Source: Burkholderia cenocepacia (GTDB lineage: Bacteria > Pseudomonadota > Gammaproteobacteria > Burkholderiales > Burkholderiaceae). From it: a DNA stretch of 64,000 nucleotides. Below, piece after piece: positions 37,149 through 47,735 of the stretch; the first letter of the stretch is position 1; each line of letters starts with the position of its first letter. The stretch covers positions 2,418,001 through 2,482,000 of the forward strand of contig NZ_CP060039.1 in assembly GCF_014211915.1 (NCBI RefSeq), given 5' to 3'. The translations under genes and the position numbers were made by a program. Under the pieces are notes generated by a model that was not told the origin of the DNA, made no database searches, and was given only the letters and a program-made list of their open reading frames with translations.

Positions 37149-39869
37149 TCAGAACCGGTACGTCGCCCCGACCTGGAAGAAACGACCAAGGTTCGTGTAG
37201 AGCGACTGGTCATAGCCAGTGATGTCGGGCACGGCTTGCCACTCGACGTCGAACGGCGGCTTCTTGTCGAAGAGGTTCGTGATGCCGCCGTAAATCGTCC
37301 AATGCTTGAAGCCGCGATAGTTGAACATGAGGTTGAACTGGCTGTACGACGCCACCGATCCCGTACCGCCGTCGCCGAATTCCGCGGCCACGGCGTTCGT
37401 ATATGGCCCCGTGTATTGCCAGGTCAGCGTGGTAGTCAGTTGCCGGTAGTCCCAGCTCACGCTCGTATTGCCCTTCCAGCGCGGATTGCTCGCGCCGAAC
37501 GGCTGCAGCAGCGCAAGGTTGTTGCCGGCGAAGTCCTGCGGTGCGGTTCCGGGGCTGTGCAGCTTGAAGTGCCACACATAAGTCCAGTCGCCTGCGAGCG
37601 TGAACGTGCCGTACTTGGTACGCAGCGCTTTGCGGAAATTGAGATCGAAGCCATCAGTGTCGAGCGCACCTAGGTTCACGAAATGCTGAACGAGGTAACG
37701 CACCGACCCGTCGGCGTTGCGCACGACACGGGAGGGATCGTTGGCGACGAGCACCGCGTTCGGATCGTCGGTGCCGATGACGCCGTCGATGCGGACCTTG
37801 TAGAACGCCGCACCGATATCGGTCATCGCATCGGGTGAAAGCTGGAAGCCGATGTTGTAGTTCTTCGTGTGCTCGGGCTGAAGATTCGGATTGCCCGCGA
37901 CTTGCTCCGTCGTGAAGTGCTTGGTCGGCACACCGCTCGGATCGTTCGGATCGACGAGGTTCTGGTGAGAGAGATAGACGGCCTGCGAGTTTTCGACGAG
38001 GGTCGGCGCGCGGAAGCCACGACTGTACGATGCATACGTCGTCAGCATTTGCACCGGCTGGAAACGCAGCGCAAAACTCGGCGAAAACGCCCCGCCGAAG
38101 TCGCTGTAGTGATCGTAGCGGCCCGCCTGCGTGAACGTCAGGTTGCGCAGGATCGGAATGTCGACCTGGTAGAACGCGGCGGCGACGTTGCGCGAACCCT
38201 CCACCGTCTGCACGTTCGCGGGTGCGGATACGCCCTGCGACGCGAGCGTCTGCGGGTTGATCGTCGACGATTCGTGACGGAACTCGGTGCCCAGGCCCAG
38301 GCCGACCGGGCCCCCGGGCAGCGTGAAGAGATTCGACGTCGAGGCCTTGGCTGTCACGCTGTCGACCTTCGAGATGGCCTGCTGATCGTCGTCCGTGAAA
38401 ACGCCGTTCAGGCCGTTTGGCGTGGCGGCCGGGTTCGAGAAGTTGTAGGTGCCGTTCGCGAGCATGTTCTCGAGGCCCGCGACGTTGATCCGGTTGCGAT
38501 ACGTCGTATCGACGGTGCTCTGCGAGTGGCCGTAATCGGCCGACCAGTCCCACGCGCCGAATCTGCCCGTGTCGAACGAACCTTTGACGCCCGTGTTCGC
38601 CATCCAGAACGTCGATACCGTGTCCGCCCCTACTACGTTGCCCGGGAAGGTCAGGTTGATCGCCGTCGGCACGCCGAACGGGTTATAGGGGTTGCTCACC
38701 GGTACGGTGCGCGGCAGCGGCGAAACGGACCCGGTCGACGGGTTGTAGACGTTCGTCGTGCTCGAGATCGAGGCCGGTCCCTGCAACTGGACGGTTTCAT
38801 CGCGGCTCACCCAGAAGCCCGCATAGGCCTGCGTGTTGTCGTCGATCTTGAAGGTGGCGCGCACCTTCGCGTTCAGGCGCGTCGTGGACGGAACGAGCGA
38901 TGTCGATGCGGCCGGGTTATACGTGCAATTGGTCGCGCTCGTCTTGCTGCCCGGCGGGCACGGCGAGAGCGGCACCCTGGAGCCGTCCGCCAGCGACCAG
39001 TACGATTGCTGGTTCGGCCCGAGCGGCGCTGCCAGCCCGCCGGGATATTGCGTGAAGTCTTGCGCCGACGTCATGTCGCGATCGCCGAGCGTCGAGCCCG
39101 AATCGCGGTAATAGCTGGCGGCCGCGGTGACGTTGAAGCGATCCGAATTCAGGTCGCCGAAGCCGGCCAGTACACTGAAGTTGCCCTGCCCGTCACCCGG
39201 ATGCTGCGCCTTGCCGAGTTGGCCGTCGATCTGCAGGCCCTGAAAGTTCTTCTTCGTAATGATGTTGACGACGCCCGCGATCGCGTCCGAGCCGTAGACG
39301 GATACCGCGCCGGTCTTGACGATCTCGACGCGCTCGACCATGTTCAACGGGATCGCGTTGACATCGAAGAACGTGTCGGTGAAGTTCACCGACTGCGCAT
39401 AGTTCGCGACGCGCTGGCCATCGACGAGCACGAGCGTGTATTTCTCGCTGAGCCCGCGCAACGCCATGCCGGCGCCGCCGGGGGCCGAGCTGTTCATCGT
39501 CGTCTGGCCCCAGCTGCTTGCGGAATTGGCCGAGGTCGAACGCAGGAAATCGGCAACCGTCGTGTATCCGCTTTGCTGGATTTCCTTCGCGGTGATGACC
39601 TGCACCTCGGTGTGACCGACCTTGTCGGATGTACGGATCAGCGAGCCCGTCACTTCGAACTTGTCGAGCTTTTTCACGGTCTGCCCGCCCGCGGCGGTGC
39701 CCGATGCCGGCGCGGGCGCGGCGGCGGCCGTGCTGCCGGTTTGCTCGGCGGCGACGCTCCCGTCGACAGGCGTTGTCTGCGCGTAAGCGGAGGTACCCAA
39801 AGCCGCCGTCAACGCGACTTCAGCCCATACGATGCTGCGTATTGCCGATCCCAAAGCCGTTGGTTTCAT
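37149..39869 (-). CDS. TonB-dependent outer-membrane receptor (first of two related copies)
   Basis: 906 residues. Signal peptide to about residue 30 (T-S-A-Y-A), an Ala/Pro-rich linker, then a plug domain with F-E-V-T-G-S-L-I-R, V-A-D-F-L-R-S-T and L-R-G-L-S-E-K-Y-T-L-V-L-V-D-G, and a 22-strand-type barrel ending in G-A-T-Y-R-F. It imports a scarce ligand across the outer membrane using TonB. The ATG at 39869 starts the signal peptide. It is 10 kb from, and clearly related to, the receptor at 49787. No substrate-specific neighbour identifies the ligand. Confidence 0.93.
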   Translation of the reverse strand: MKPTALGSAIRSIVWAEVALTAALGTSAYAQTTPVDGSVAAEQTGSTAAAAPAPASGTAAGGQTVKKLDKFEVTGSLIRTSDKVGHTEVQVITAKEIQQSGYTTVADFLRSTSANSASSWGQTTMNSSAPGGAGMALRGLSEKYTLVLVDGQRVANYAQSVNFTDTFFDVNAIPLNMVERVEIVKTGAVSVYGSDAIAGVVNIITKKNFQGLQIDGQLGKAQHPGDGQGNFSVLAGFGDLNSDRFNVTAAASYYRDSGSTLGDRDMTSAQDFTQYPGGLAAPLGPNQQSYWSLADGSRVPLSPCPPGSKTSATNCTYNPAASTSLVPSTTRLNAKVRATFKIDDNTQAYAGFWVSRDETVQLQGPASISSTTNVYNPSTGSVSPLPRTVPVSNPYNPFGVPTAINLTFPGNVVGADTVSTFWMANTGVKGSFDTGRFGAWDWSADYGHSQSTVDTTYRNRINVAGLENMLANGTYNFSNPAATPNGLNGVFTDDDQQAISKVDSVTAKASTSNLFTLPGGPVGLGLGTEFRHESSTINPQTLASQGVSAPANVQTVEGSRNVAAAFYQVDIPILRNLTFTQAGRYDHYSDFGGAFSPSFALRFQPVQMLTTYASYSRGFRAPTLVENSQAVYLSHQNLVDPNDPSGVPTKHFTTEQVAGNPNLQPEHTKNYNIGFQLSPDAMTDIGAAFYKVRIDGVIGTDDPNAVLVANDPSRVVRNADGSVRYLVQHFVNLGALDTDGFDLNFRKALRTKYGTFTLAGDWTYVWHFKLHSPGTAPQDFAGNNLALLQPFGASNPRWKGNTSVSWDYRQLTTTLTWQYTGPYTNAVAAEFGDGGTGSVASYSQFNLMFNYRGFKHWTIYGGITNLFDKKPPFDVEWQAVPDITGYDQSLYTNLGRFFQVGATYRF

Positions 39870-40693
39870 AACACCCCTCTGTCGTCGCAAGGCCTCACCT
39901 TTTTGTATGCACGGAGATTCGCCGGCCTTTAAATAGCGTTGCCCCGCGTTCCTGATTCGTCGTCTGGCAATCAAAAAACCATTCCGTCCGTCCGCTCATT
40001 CCTTTCAAATTTATTTCTTCCACTGAAGAGTGGAATGAATTTGAAATAAAAGAAACGGCATTCCTATAGAGTTAGGAAACCTAATTACATGGATCGATCT
40101 TTCCGTGCATCGAACGACCGCATACAAGATGCCCCTGGAACATTCGCACCATGGCGCTTCGTCAATTAGCGCGCATGTGTTGCCAGGAAAGGCAGTCGCT
40201 CGTTGAAGGGCTGCTTTACGTCTTCACTTTTAAAGTCTTAATGCACGGCATCTTCATTACCGTTCACTACCAAAGTTTTACGTTGGACGCGAACATAGCA
40301 GGACAGAATCGATGCGTCAAAAAATATTTGATGCCACATAACTTTGTTTAGGTGCAATAGATGCACTCGGTTGGTGCCGAATAAAAATCGATATGGCTCA
40401 TCCGCCGCTACCGTTGTTCTGTCTTCCTTGTGCGACTGCCTTTTCCACCCGCTCGCGCATGCGCCGCAATGGAGCACGCGACCGGTACTCGTCAGACCGA
40501 ACTTTTTTGTTTACCAGAGAGGAGACACGAATCCTTGGCATGGAAACAGTCCGAACGTGTGATCCATGAATCCCGTCGTGTAGCGTTCCGCGATCAACAG
40601 ATCGGACTCCTGATAGCACAGCCATTCGAGCACGTGCTAGGCGTCGCGCACCCGTCATCCCGTGATCGCACCGCCAACGTCCCGTCGCGACCA
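39870..40693. other. AT-rich non-coding island with inverted repeats
   Basis: 820 bp without a convincing gene, much less GC-rich than the surroundings between about 39960 and 40400. An imperfect inverted repeat (TTTCAAATTTATTTCTTCCACT at 40003-40024 against 40029-40046, tetraloop GAAG) and TTAGG-AAA-CCTAA (40072-40084) lie upstream of the receptor gene. They could be its promoter/operator region. A short frame at 40151-40351 has no features of a gene. Confidence 0.55.
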
Positions 40694-43600
40694 TCAATCG
40701 ATCTCCAGATTTTCAGCTGTTTCCACGCGCTGCGCGTCGCGCTTCGTCACCGCCGCATGCCGCCCGCGCCGGCCTGCGGATACCACCACCCGAAACGCCA
40801 CCGGCGCGAACACGAGCCCGAACATCGTCGCAGCGAGCACGCCCCCGAACGCACCCGTGCCGATCGATCGCCGGCTTTCCGCACCCGCGCCGGTCGCCAG
40901 CACGAGCGGCACGACGCCCAGCAGGAACGCCATCGACGTCATCATGATCGGCCGGAATCGCGCGGCGGCCGCGTCGATCACCGCCTGCCGCAGCGGCACG
41001 CCGCTCCCGGCCAGATCGCGCGCGTACTGCACGATCAGGATCGCATTCTTCGCCGCCAGCCCGACCACCGTGATCATCCCGACCTTGAAATACACATCGT
41101 TCGGCATCCCGCGCGCGAGCGCCGCCGCGATCGCGCCGATCATGCCGAGCGGCACGATCGTCAGCACGGACAGCGGGACCGTCCAGCTTTCGTACAGCGC
41201 GGCAAGCGCCATGAAAACCGCGAGCACGGACAGCCCGACGAGCAGCGGCGTTTGCCTCGCGGCAACCTGCTCCTCGCGCGCCGCATCGACCCAGTCGAAG
41301 CCGATCCCGACCGGCAGTGCGCCGGCGAGCCGCTCCATCTCCGCCATCGCCGCGCCCGAACTCGTGCCGGTCGCCGCGCGGCCGCTGATGTCGAGCGACG
41401 GATAGCCGTTGTAGCGATTCAGCATCACCGGGCCGACCGTCCAGTGCGGCGCGGCGATGGCCGACAACGGAACCATGTCGCCGGTGCGGTTCGGCACCGT
41501 CAGCGCCATCAGTTGCGCATCGGTCGTGCGCGCGGCCGGGTCGGCCTCGATGATCACCCGCCGCATTCGGCCCGATGCCGGAAAATCGTTGATGTAGTTC
41601 GAGCCGAACGTGCCGCCCAGAAGGCCCGCGATTCGCTCGAACGGCACGCCGAGCGCATACGCCTTCGCACGATCGACATCGAGTTCGATGCGCGGCGCGT
41701 CCGGCAGGTCTTCGAAATGCACGGCGGCGAGCAACGGATCCGCTTTCGCTCGTCCGGACAACTGCTCGCGAGCCGCCTTCAACGCGTCGAGCCCGACGCC
41801 GCCGCGATCCTCGAGCCGGAACGTGAATCCGTCGGAATGCCCGATGCCGCGCACCGACGGCGGCAGCGACGCCTCGACGTCGCCGTCGAGGATCGTGCCG
41901 AAACGCCCGTTGAGCCGGTCGCGCAACGCCATCGCGTCGACGTCGCGCCGCGCCCAGTCCTTCAGCTCCACGAACGCCATCCCGACGTTCTGCCCGCTGC
42001 CCGCGAAACTCCAGCCGATCACGCTCGTCACGTTCGCGATCGCCCGCTCCCCGCGCAGGATCGCCTCGACACGCTCGACGACCGCGAGCGTGCGCGCCTG
42101 CGTGGCGCCCGCCGGCAACTGGATCATCACCTGCAGTTGCCCCTGGTCCTCGGTCGGCAGGAAGCCGCCCGGCATCATCCAGTACAGCAGCCCGCATGCG
42201 ATCACGAGCACCGCGTAGACCGCCACGACCATGCCGGTGCGGCGCACGGCGAGCACCGCGAGACGGCGATAACCGGATTCGACGCGCGCGAAGAACGTAC
42301 CGAAGCAGGTGGCCAGATGCGTGCCGATGCCACGTCGCCGCGCGTGGCCGATTCCGCCGTCGTGTCGCGCGACCGGCTTCAGCAGGTTCGCGCACAGCGC
42401 GGGCGTGAGCGACAGCGCCATGAACGACGACACCAGCATCGAAGCGATCATCGCCACCGCGAACTGCCGGTAGATGCCGCCGACGGCGCCCGGAAAAAAC
42501 GCCATCGGCACGAATACGGCGGTCAGCACCGCGGTCACCCCGACGATCGCACCGCCGATCCGCTTCATTGCGCGGCGCGTGGCGTCGCGCGGCGACACGC
42601 CCTCCTCCATCACCCGGTGCACGCTCTCGACGACGACGATCGCATCGTCGACAAGGATGCCGATCGCCAGCACGAGACCGAACATCGTGAACACGTTGAT
42701 CGACAGTCCGAACGCCCACATCGCGACGAACGCACCCATCAGCGTGACGGGAATCACGACGGTCGGCACCAGCGTGTAACGCAGATCGCGCAGGAACAGC
42801 CACATCACGCAAAACACCAGCACGACCGCCTCGACGAGCGTCAGCACGACCTCCCGGATCGCGATCGTCACGAAATGGGCGCCATCGAACGGAATCTCCA
42901 TCGCCACGCCCGGCGGCAATACCCTCGACAGTTCGGCAAGCCGCGCACGGATCGCGTTCGACGTTTCGAGCGCGTTGCCGCGCGGGCCGAGCTGAATGCC
43001 GACGGTGGCCGCCGGCCGGCCGTTCAGCCGCGAATAGAACGAATAGTCGTCGCGGCCGATTTCGACACGCGCGACGTCGGCGACGCGCACCACCGAACCG
43101 TCCTGCTTCGACTTCAGCACGATCCGGCCGAACTCCTCCGGCGACGTCAGCTGTCCCTTGACGACGATCGTCGCGGTGAGCTGCTGGCCGCGCTCGAACG
43201 GCGCATCGCCGATCGCACCGGCCGTCACCGTCGCGTTCTGCACGCCGATCGCCGCGATCACGTCGTCGGCGCCGAGGTCGTATTCACGCAATTTGTTCGG
43301 ATCGAGCCAGACCCTCAGCGCCTCGCCGGCGTCCCACAGCTCGGCCGCGCCGACGCCCGGCGCACGCTTCAGTTCGCGCAGCACGTAGCGGTTCAGGTAA
43401 TCGCCGAGTTGCGCGGAATCGCGCGTGCCGTCGGTCGACGTCAGCGTGACGAGCATCAGGAACGTGTTCGCTGCCTTGAATACGCCGATCCCCTGCTGGA
43501 CGACCTGCTGCGGCAACCGCGGCTCGACCTGCTTCAGCCGGTTGTTCACGTCGACGAGCGCGATGTCCGGATCGGTGCCGGGCGAAAACGTGACGTCGAT

Positions 43601-43873
43601 CTCGAGATTGCCGTGACCGTCGCTGCTCGTCGCGTAATACAGAAGCCCGTCGGCGCCGTCGAGGCTTTCCTCGATGATGCTGCCGACGTCGCCGTCGACC
43701 GTCTCGGTCGACGCGCCCGGATACGCGGCCGTGATCACGACCCGCGGCGGCGCAAGCCGCGGATACTGCGCGATCGGAAGCTGCGGAATGGCGAGCACGC
43801 CCGCGACGACGATTGCGAGCGCAACGATCCACGCAAAGACGGGACGATCGATGAAGAACGACGGCATCGGCAT
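40694..43873 (-). CDS. RND-family (HAE1/AcrB-like) efflux transporter
   Basis: 1,059 residues, the length of AcrB/MexB. It starts F-I-D-R-P-V-F-A-W, has V-D-V-N-N-R-L (porter domain) and the proton-relay pair in transmembrane helix 4, G-I-L-V-D-D-A-I-V-V-V-E. Twelve predicted membrane helices and two large periplasmic loops. It exports hydrophobic compounds with a periplasmic adaptor and an outer-membrane channel, but neither is encoded next to it. The start M-P-M-P-S-F-F-I is at 43873. Confidence 0.93.
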   Translation of the reverse strand: MPMPSFFIDRPVFAWIVALAIVVAGVLAIPQLPIAQYPRLAPPRVVITAAYPGASTETVDGDVGSIIEESLDGADGLLYYATSSDGHGNLEIDVTFSPGTDPDIALVDVNNRLKQVEPRLPQQVVQQGIGVFKAANTFLMLVTLTSTDGTRDSAQLGDYLNRYVLRELKRAPGVGAAELWDAGEALRVWLDPNKLREYDLGADDVIAAIGVQNATVTAGAIGDAPFERGQQLTATIVVKGQLTSPEEFGRIVLKSKQDGSVVRVADVARVEIGRDDYSFYSRLNGRPAATVGIQLGPRGNALETSNAIRARLAELSRVLPPGVAMEIPFDGAHFVTIAIREVVLTLVEAVVLVFCVMWLFLRDLRYTLVPTVVIPVTLMGAFVAMWAFGLSINVFTMFGLVLAIGILVDDAIVVVESVHRVMEEGVSPRDATRRAMKRIGGAIVGVTAVLTAVFVPMAFFPGAVGGIYRQFAVAMIASMLVSSFMALSLTPALCANLLKPVARHDGGIGHARRRGIGTHLATCFGTFFARVESGYRRLAVLAVRRTGMVVAVYAVLVIACGLLYWMMPGGFLPTEDQGQLQVMIQLPAGATQARTLAVVERVEAILRGERAIANVTSVIGWSFAGSGQNVGMAFVELKDWARRDVDAMALRDRLNGRFGTILDGDVEASLPPSVRGIGHSDGFTFRLEDRGGVGLDALKAAREQLSGRAKADPLLAAVHFEDLPDAPRIELDVDRAKAYALGVPFERIAGLLGGTFGSNYINDFPASGRMRRVIIEADPAARTTDAQLMALTVPNRTGDMVPLSAIAAPHWTVGPVMLNRYNGYPSLDISGRAATGTSSGAAMAEMERLAGALPVGIGFDWVDAAREEQVAARQTPLLVGLSVLAVFMALAALYESWTVPLSVLTIVPLGMIGAIAAALARGMPNDVYFKVGMITVVGLAAKNAILIVQYARDLAGSGVPLRQAVIDAAAARFRPIMMTSMAFLLGVVPLVLATGAGAESRRSIGTGAFGGVLAATMFGLVFAPVAFRVVVSAGRRGRHAAVTKRDAQRVETAENLEID

Positions 43874-43979
43874 GCGTCAGCGAACCGCCGGCGTTTCGGC
43901 GCGGGACCGCGGAACGGCATCACCGCCGGCGCCGCCGCACGGCGTGTGGGCGGCCTGGGCGTACTTCGCCCGGTTCACG

Positions 43980-45614
43980 TCAATCATCGGTTCTCTCTCG
44001 GGAACCGCGCACCGGCGCCAGCATCGACGACGCCAGCAGCGCGCGCGTATACGGATGGGACGGCGCCTGCAGCACGTCGAGCGTATCGCCCTCCTCGACC
44101 ACCCGCCCCGCCTTCATCACCACGACCCGGTGGGCCATTGCACGCATCACCGCGAGATCGTGCGTGATGAACAGGTAGCTCAGCTTGTACTTCTTTTGCA
44201 GATTCGTCAGCAGATTCAGCACCTGCTTCTGGATGGACACGTCGAGCGCGCTCGTCGGCTCGTCCAGCACCAGCAGCTCCGGCTCCACCGCCAGCGCGCG
44301 CGCGATCGCGATGCGCTGGCGCTGGCCGCCGGAAAATTCGTGCGGATAGCGAAGCATCGCCTCGGCCGGCAGGCCGACCTCCTGCAGCAGCGCGGCGACC
44401 CGCGCGCGCCGCGCGGCGCCGGCAACCTGCGGCCGGTGCACGGCGAGCCCCTCGCCGACGATCTGCTCGACCGTCATCCGCGGCGACAGCGAGCCGAACG
44501 GATCCTGAAACACGACCTGCATCCTGCCGTACAGCGCGTGCCTGCCGCCCGTCGTCCGCAGCGCGTCCAGCGGCATGCCGTCGATTTCGATCGAGCCCGC
44601 GGCCGGCCGCTGCAGGCCGAGCACCGTCGCCGCCAGCGTCGATTTTCCCGAGCCCGATTCGCCGACGATTCCCAGCGTTTCGCCGCGCCTCAGGTTCAAC
44701 TTCACATCGTGCACGGCGCGGAACGTCGTCTTGCCGAGCACCGCGCGCCAGCCCTTCGCCGCGATGCGGTAATCGACGGCGAGGTCCTGCACGTCGAGAA
44801 TCGTCTGCGCGCCGGCCGCGACCGGCTCGACGTCCCGCTGCGGGGCGCTGTCGAGCAGCCGGCGCGTATAGGCGTGCTGCGGCGCGGCGAACAGCGCGTC
44901 GGTCGTGTTCGTCTCCACGAGCACGCCCTGCTCCATCACGGCCACGCGCTGCGCAAAACGCCGCACGAGATTCAGGTCGTGCGTGATCAGTAGCACGGCC
45001 ATCCCGCGCGCGGCCGCCTCTTGCTCCTGCAGTTCGATCAGCAGGTCGACGATCTGCTGGCGCACCGTCACGTCGAGCGCCGTCGTCGGCTCGTCGGCCA
45101 GCAACAGCCGCGGCCGGCATGCCAGCGCCATCGCGATCATCGCGCGCTGCCGCTGCCCGCCCGACAACTGATGCGGAAAGCTGTCGATGCGCCGTTCCGG
45201 CTCCGGAATCCCGGTGCGCCGCAGCAGCGCGATCCCCCGCTCGCGCGCATCGCCCGGCCGCAGCCCCTCGTGCAGCCGCAGGCTCTCGGCGATCTGCTTG
45301 CCGATCGTATACAGCGGATTCAGCGCCGTCATCGGTTCCTGGAACACCATCGCGATGTCGGCGCCGCGAATCCCGCGCATCTGCCGTTCGGTCTTCGCGA
45401 GCAGGTCCTCGCCGTCGAACAGCATCCGTCCCGACAGCGTCGCCTGCTGCGCGAGGCGCAGGATCGACAGCGCCGTCACGCTCTTGCCCGACCCCGATTC
45501 GCCGACGAGCGCCACGCGCTCGCCGCGGCCGACCGACAGGCTCAGGTCCTGCACGGCCGCCTTCGCGCCGAAGCGCGCCGAAAACCCGTCGATCTGAAGC
45601 AACGCGTTCGCCAT
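43980..45614 (-). CDS. yejF: Peptide ABC transporter, dual ATPase YejF
   Basis: 544 residues with two complete nucleotide-binding domains. Each has G-E-S-G-S-G-K-S (Walker A), an L-S-G-G-Q-R-Q-R or F-S-G-G-Q-R-Q-R signature and L-A-D-E-P-T or V-L-D-E-P-T Walker B, with a linker carrying an oligopeptide/dipeptide-type C-terminal region after each. Fused ATPases of this form are YejF. It powers import of oligopeptides through YejBE. The ATG at 45614 overlaps the yejE stop (TGATG); an in-frame ATG one codon earlier has poorer ribosome-site spacing. Confidence 0.93.
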   Translation of the reverse strand: MANALLQIDGFSARFGAKAAVQDLSLSVGRGERVALVGESGSGKSVTALSILRLAQQATLSGRMLFDGEDLLAKTERQMRGIRGADIAMVFQEPMTALNPLYTIGKQIAESLRLHEGLRPGDARERGIALLRRTGIPEPERRIDSFPHQLSGGQRQRAMIAMALACRPRLLLADEPTTALDVTVRQQIVDLLIELQEQEAAARGMAVLLITHDLNLVRRFAQRVAVMEQGVLVETNTTDALFAAPQHAYTRRLLDSAPQRDVEPVAAGAQTILDVQDLAVDYRIAAKGWRAVLGKTTFRAVHDVKLNLRRGETLGIVGESGSGKSTLAATVLGLQRPAAGSIEIDGMPLDALRTTGGRHALYGRMQVVFQDPFGSLSPRMTVEQIVGEGLAVHRPQVAGAARRARVAALLQEVGLPAEAMLRYPHEFSGGQRQRIAIARALAVEPELLVLDEPTSALDVSIQKQVLNLLTNLQKKYKLSYLFITHDLAVMRAMAHRVVVMKAGRVVEEGDTLDVLQAPSHPYTRALLASSMLAPVRGSRERTDD

Positions 45615-46717
45615 CATCGCTCCCCGCCGAATGCCGAGCCGCGCGAGCGCGTGTCGAGCGCGTTGCGCAGCGCGTCGCCCATGAAGGTCAGCAGCAGCAG
45701 CGTGATGACGAGCGCCGCGAACGCGGAGATCGAGATCCACCACGCGTCGAGGTAGTTCTTGCCTTCCTGCAGCAGCTCGCCGAGGCTCGGCGTGGGCGGC
45801 TGCACGCCGAGGCCGAGGAAGTCGAGGCTCGTCAGCGACAGGATCGCCGCGCTCATCCGGAACGGCAGGAACGTGATCACCGGCGTCAGGCTGTTCGGCA
45901 GCACGTGCCGCCACATGATCTGCCAGTTCGACAGCCCCATCGTGCGCGCGGCCTTCACGTAGTCGAGCGCGCGGTTGCGCAGGAACTCCGCGCGCACGTA
46001 GTCGGACAGCACGAGCCAGCCGAACATCGACAGCAAGATGAACAGCAACCACAGCGAAGGAGTGAAGATCGATGCGAAGATGATCAAGAGGTACAGGTCC
46101 GGCAACGCACTCCAGATCTCGATCAGGCGCTGCCCGATCAGGTCGGTGCGGCCGCCGTAGAAGCCCTGCAGCGCGCCGGTCAGCACGCCGACCAGTACCC
46201 CCGACACGGTCAGCGCGAACGCCATCAGCACCGACAGCCGGAACCCGTACAGCAGTCGCGCGAGCACGTCGCGGCCGAACTGGTCGGTGCCGAGCCAGTT
46301 GCTCGCCGACGGCGGCGCCGGATACGGCCGCGATGCGAAATAGTCGATCGTGTCGTAACGGTAGCGATTCGGCGGATAGATCGCGAAATTGCCGCCTGTC
46401 TCGAGCTTCGCGCGAATGTACGGGTCGAGATAGTTGGTCTTCGCCGGAAAGTCGCCGCCGAACTCGGTCTCCGGATAGTCCTTCACGATCGGAAAGTAAT
46501 AGTGCCCGTCGTAGCGCACGAGCAGCGGCCGATCGTTCGACAGGCCGTCGGCACACAGGCTGAGCACGAACAACGTCGCGAAGATCGCGAGGCTTGCATA
46601 GCCGAGCGGCTGCGCACGAAAGCGCTGCCACGTGCGCCGCCACGGCGACGGCGACGACGCGCACGCTGGATCAGTGGTCCAGGCGGCTGAACTGGATACG
46701 GGGGTCGACGAGGACAT
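45614..46717 (-). CDS. yejE: Peptide ABC transporter permease YejE
   Basis: 367 residues. An N-terminal membrane segment and a long periplasmic loop (Y-Y-F-P-I-V-K-D-Y and N-W-L-G-T-D-Q-F-G-R-D) precede a five-helix DppC/OppC-type permease domain whose cytoplasmic loop reads A-A-R-T-M-G-L-S-N-W-Q-I. The loop F-G-G-D-F is distinctive of YejE. It overlaps yejB by 47 nt and yejF by 1 nt. Confidence 0.94.
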   Translation of the reverse strand: MSSSTPVSSSAAWTTDPACASSPSPWRRTWQRFRAQPLGYASLAIFATLFVLSLCADGLSNDRPLLVRYDGHYYFPIVKDYPETEFGGDFPAKTNYLDPYIRAKLETGGNFAIYPPNRYRYDTIDYFASRPYPAPPSASNWLGTDQFGRDVLARLLYGFRLSVLMAFALTVSGVLVGVLTGALQGFYGGRTDLIGQRLIEIWSALPDLYLLIIFASIFTPSLWLLFILLSMFGWLVLSDYVRAEFLRNRALDYVKAARTMGLSNWQIMWRHVLPNSLTPVITFLPFRMSAAILSLTSLDFLGLGVQPPTPSLGELLQEGKNYLDAWWISISAFAALVITLLLLTFMGDALRNALDTRSRGSAFGGER

Positions 46718-47723
46718 AGCAGATATCCGCGATAAGCTTGGTCAGCAGACCGATCAGGGTGAACAGGAACAGCGAGCCGAGCACGACCGGATAGTCGCGG
46801 CGGATCACCGAGTCGTACGACAGTTGCCCCATCCCGTCGAGCGAGAACAGCGTCTCGATCAGCAGGTTGCCGTTCAGGAATGCACCGACGAACGCGGCCG
46901 GCAACCCGGTGAGCAGCGGGATCGCCGCATTGCGCAACACGTGCTTCCACAGCACGTCGCGCTCCGGCGCCCCTTTCGCGCGCGCGGTCAGCACGTATTG
47001 CCGGCCGATTTCATCGAGGAACGTGTTCTTCGTCAGGATCGTGACGATCGCGAAATTGCCGATCACCGACGCGGTGACCGGCATCACCATGTGCCACAGA
47101 TAGTCGAGCGTCTTGCCGATCAGCGTCAGGTCGTCGAAGTTGTCCGACGTGAGCCCGCGCATTGGGAATACCTGCCAGAACGTGCCGCCGCCGAACAGCA
47201 TCAGCAGCAGCACGCCGAGCACGAAGCCCGGCACGGCATAGCCGGTCAGCACCAGCACGCTCGTCACGGTGTCGAACCGCGAACCGTTGCGCACCGCCTT
47301 CGCGATGCCGAGCGGCACCGACACGAGATACGTGAGGATCACCGTCCAAAGCCCGAGCGTGATCGACACCGGCAGCTTCGAGCGGATTACCGCCCACACG
47401 CTGCGGTGCGCGAAGTAGGACTGGCCGAGGTCGAACGTCGCATAGCTTTTCAGCATCAGCACGTAGCGTTCGAGCGGCGGCTTGTCGAAGCCGAACTGCT
47501 TGCGAATCTGCTCGATCTGCTGCGGGTCGACACCCTGGCTGCCGTGGTAGCCGCCCGCGCCTCCGCCCGCCTCCCCGCCGCGCGCGCTGCCGTGGCGCAA
47601 TTGCGCGAGCACCTGTTCGACCGGGCCGCCCGGCACGAACTGCGTGACGGCGAACGTGATCGTCACGACGCCGATCAGCGTCGGGATCATCAACAGCAGG
47701 CGCCTGAGTATGTATGCCAGCAT
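46671..47723 (-). CDS. yejB: Peptide ABC transporter permease YejB
   Basis: 350 residues, six predicted helices, DppB/OppB type, with a glycine-rich insert in the first periplasmic loop (G-G-E-A-G-G-G-A-G-G-Y) and the EAA-like loop A-R-A-K-G-A-P-E-R-D. It forms the channel with YejE. It lies 12 bp after yejA. Confidence 0.94.
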   Translation of the reverse strand: MLAYILRRLLLMIPTLIGVVTITFAVTQFVPGGPVEQVLAQLRHGSARGGEAGGGAGGYHGSQGVDPQQIEQIRKQFGFDKPPLERYVLMLKSYATFDLGQSYFAHRSVWAVIRSKLPVSITLGLWTVILTYLVSVPLGIAKAVRNGSRFDTVTSVLVLTGYAVPGFVLGVLLLMLFGGGTFWQVFPMRGLTSDNFDDLTLIGKTLDYLWHMVMPVTASVIGNFAIVTILTKNTFLDEIGRQYVLTARAKGAPERDVLWKHVLRNAAIPLLTGLPAAFVGAFLNGNLLIETLFSLDGMGQLSYDSVIRRDYPVVLGSLFLFTLIGLLTKLIADICYVLVDPRIQFSRLDH

Positions 47724-47735
47724 GGTTGTTCTCCG

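Noticed and set aside
40151..40351. 66-codon plus-strand frame in the AT-rich island
   Set aside because: No ribosome site, no recognisable domain, and low-GC sequence gives such frames by chance.
40430..44167. 1,245-codon plus-strand open frame opposite the RND gene
   Set aside because: It is arginine/histidine-rich and exactly antisense to a canonical RND transporter, without ribosome site or family motifs.
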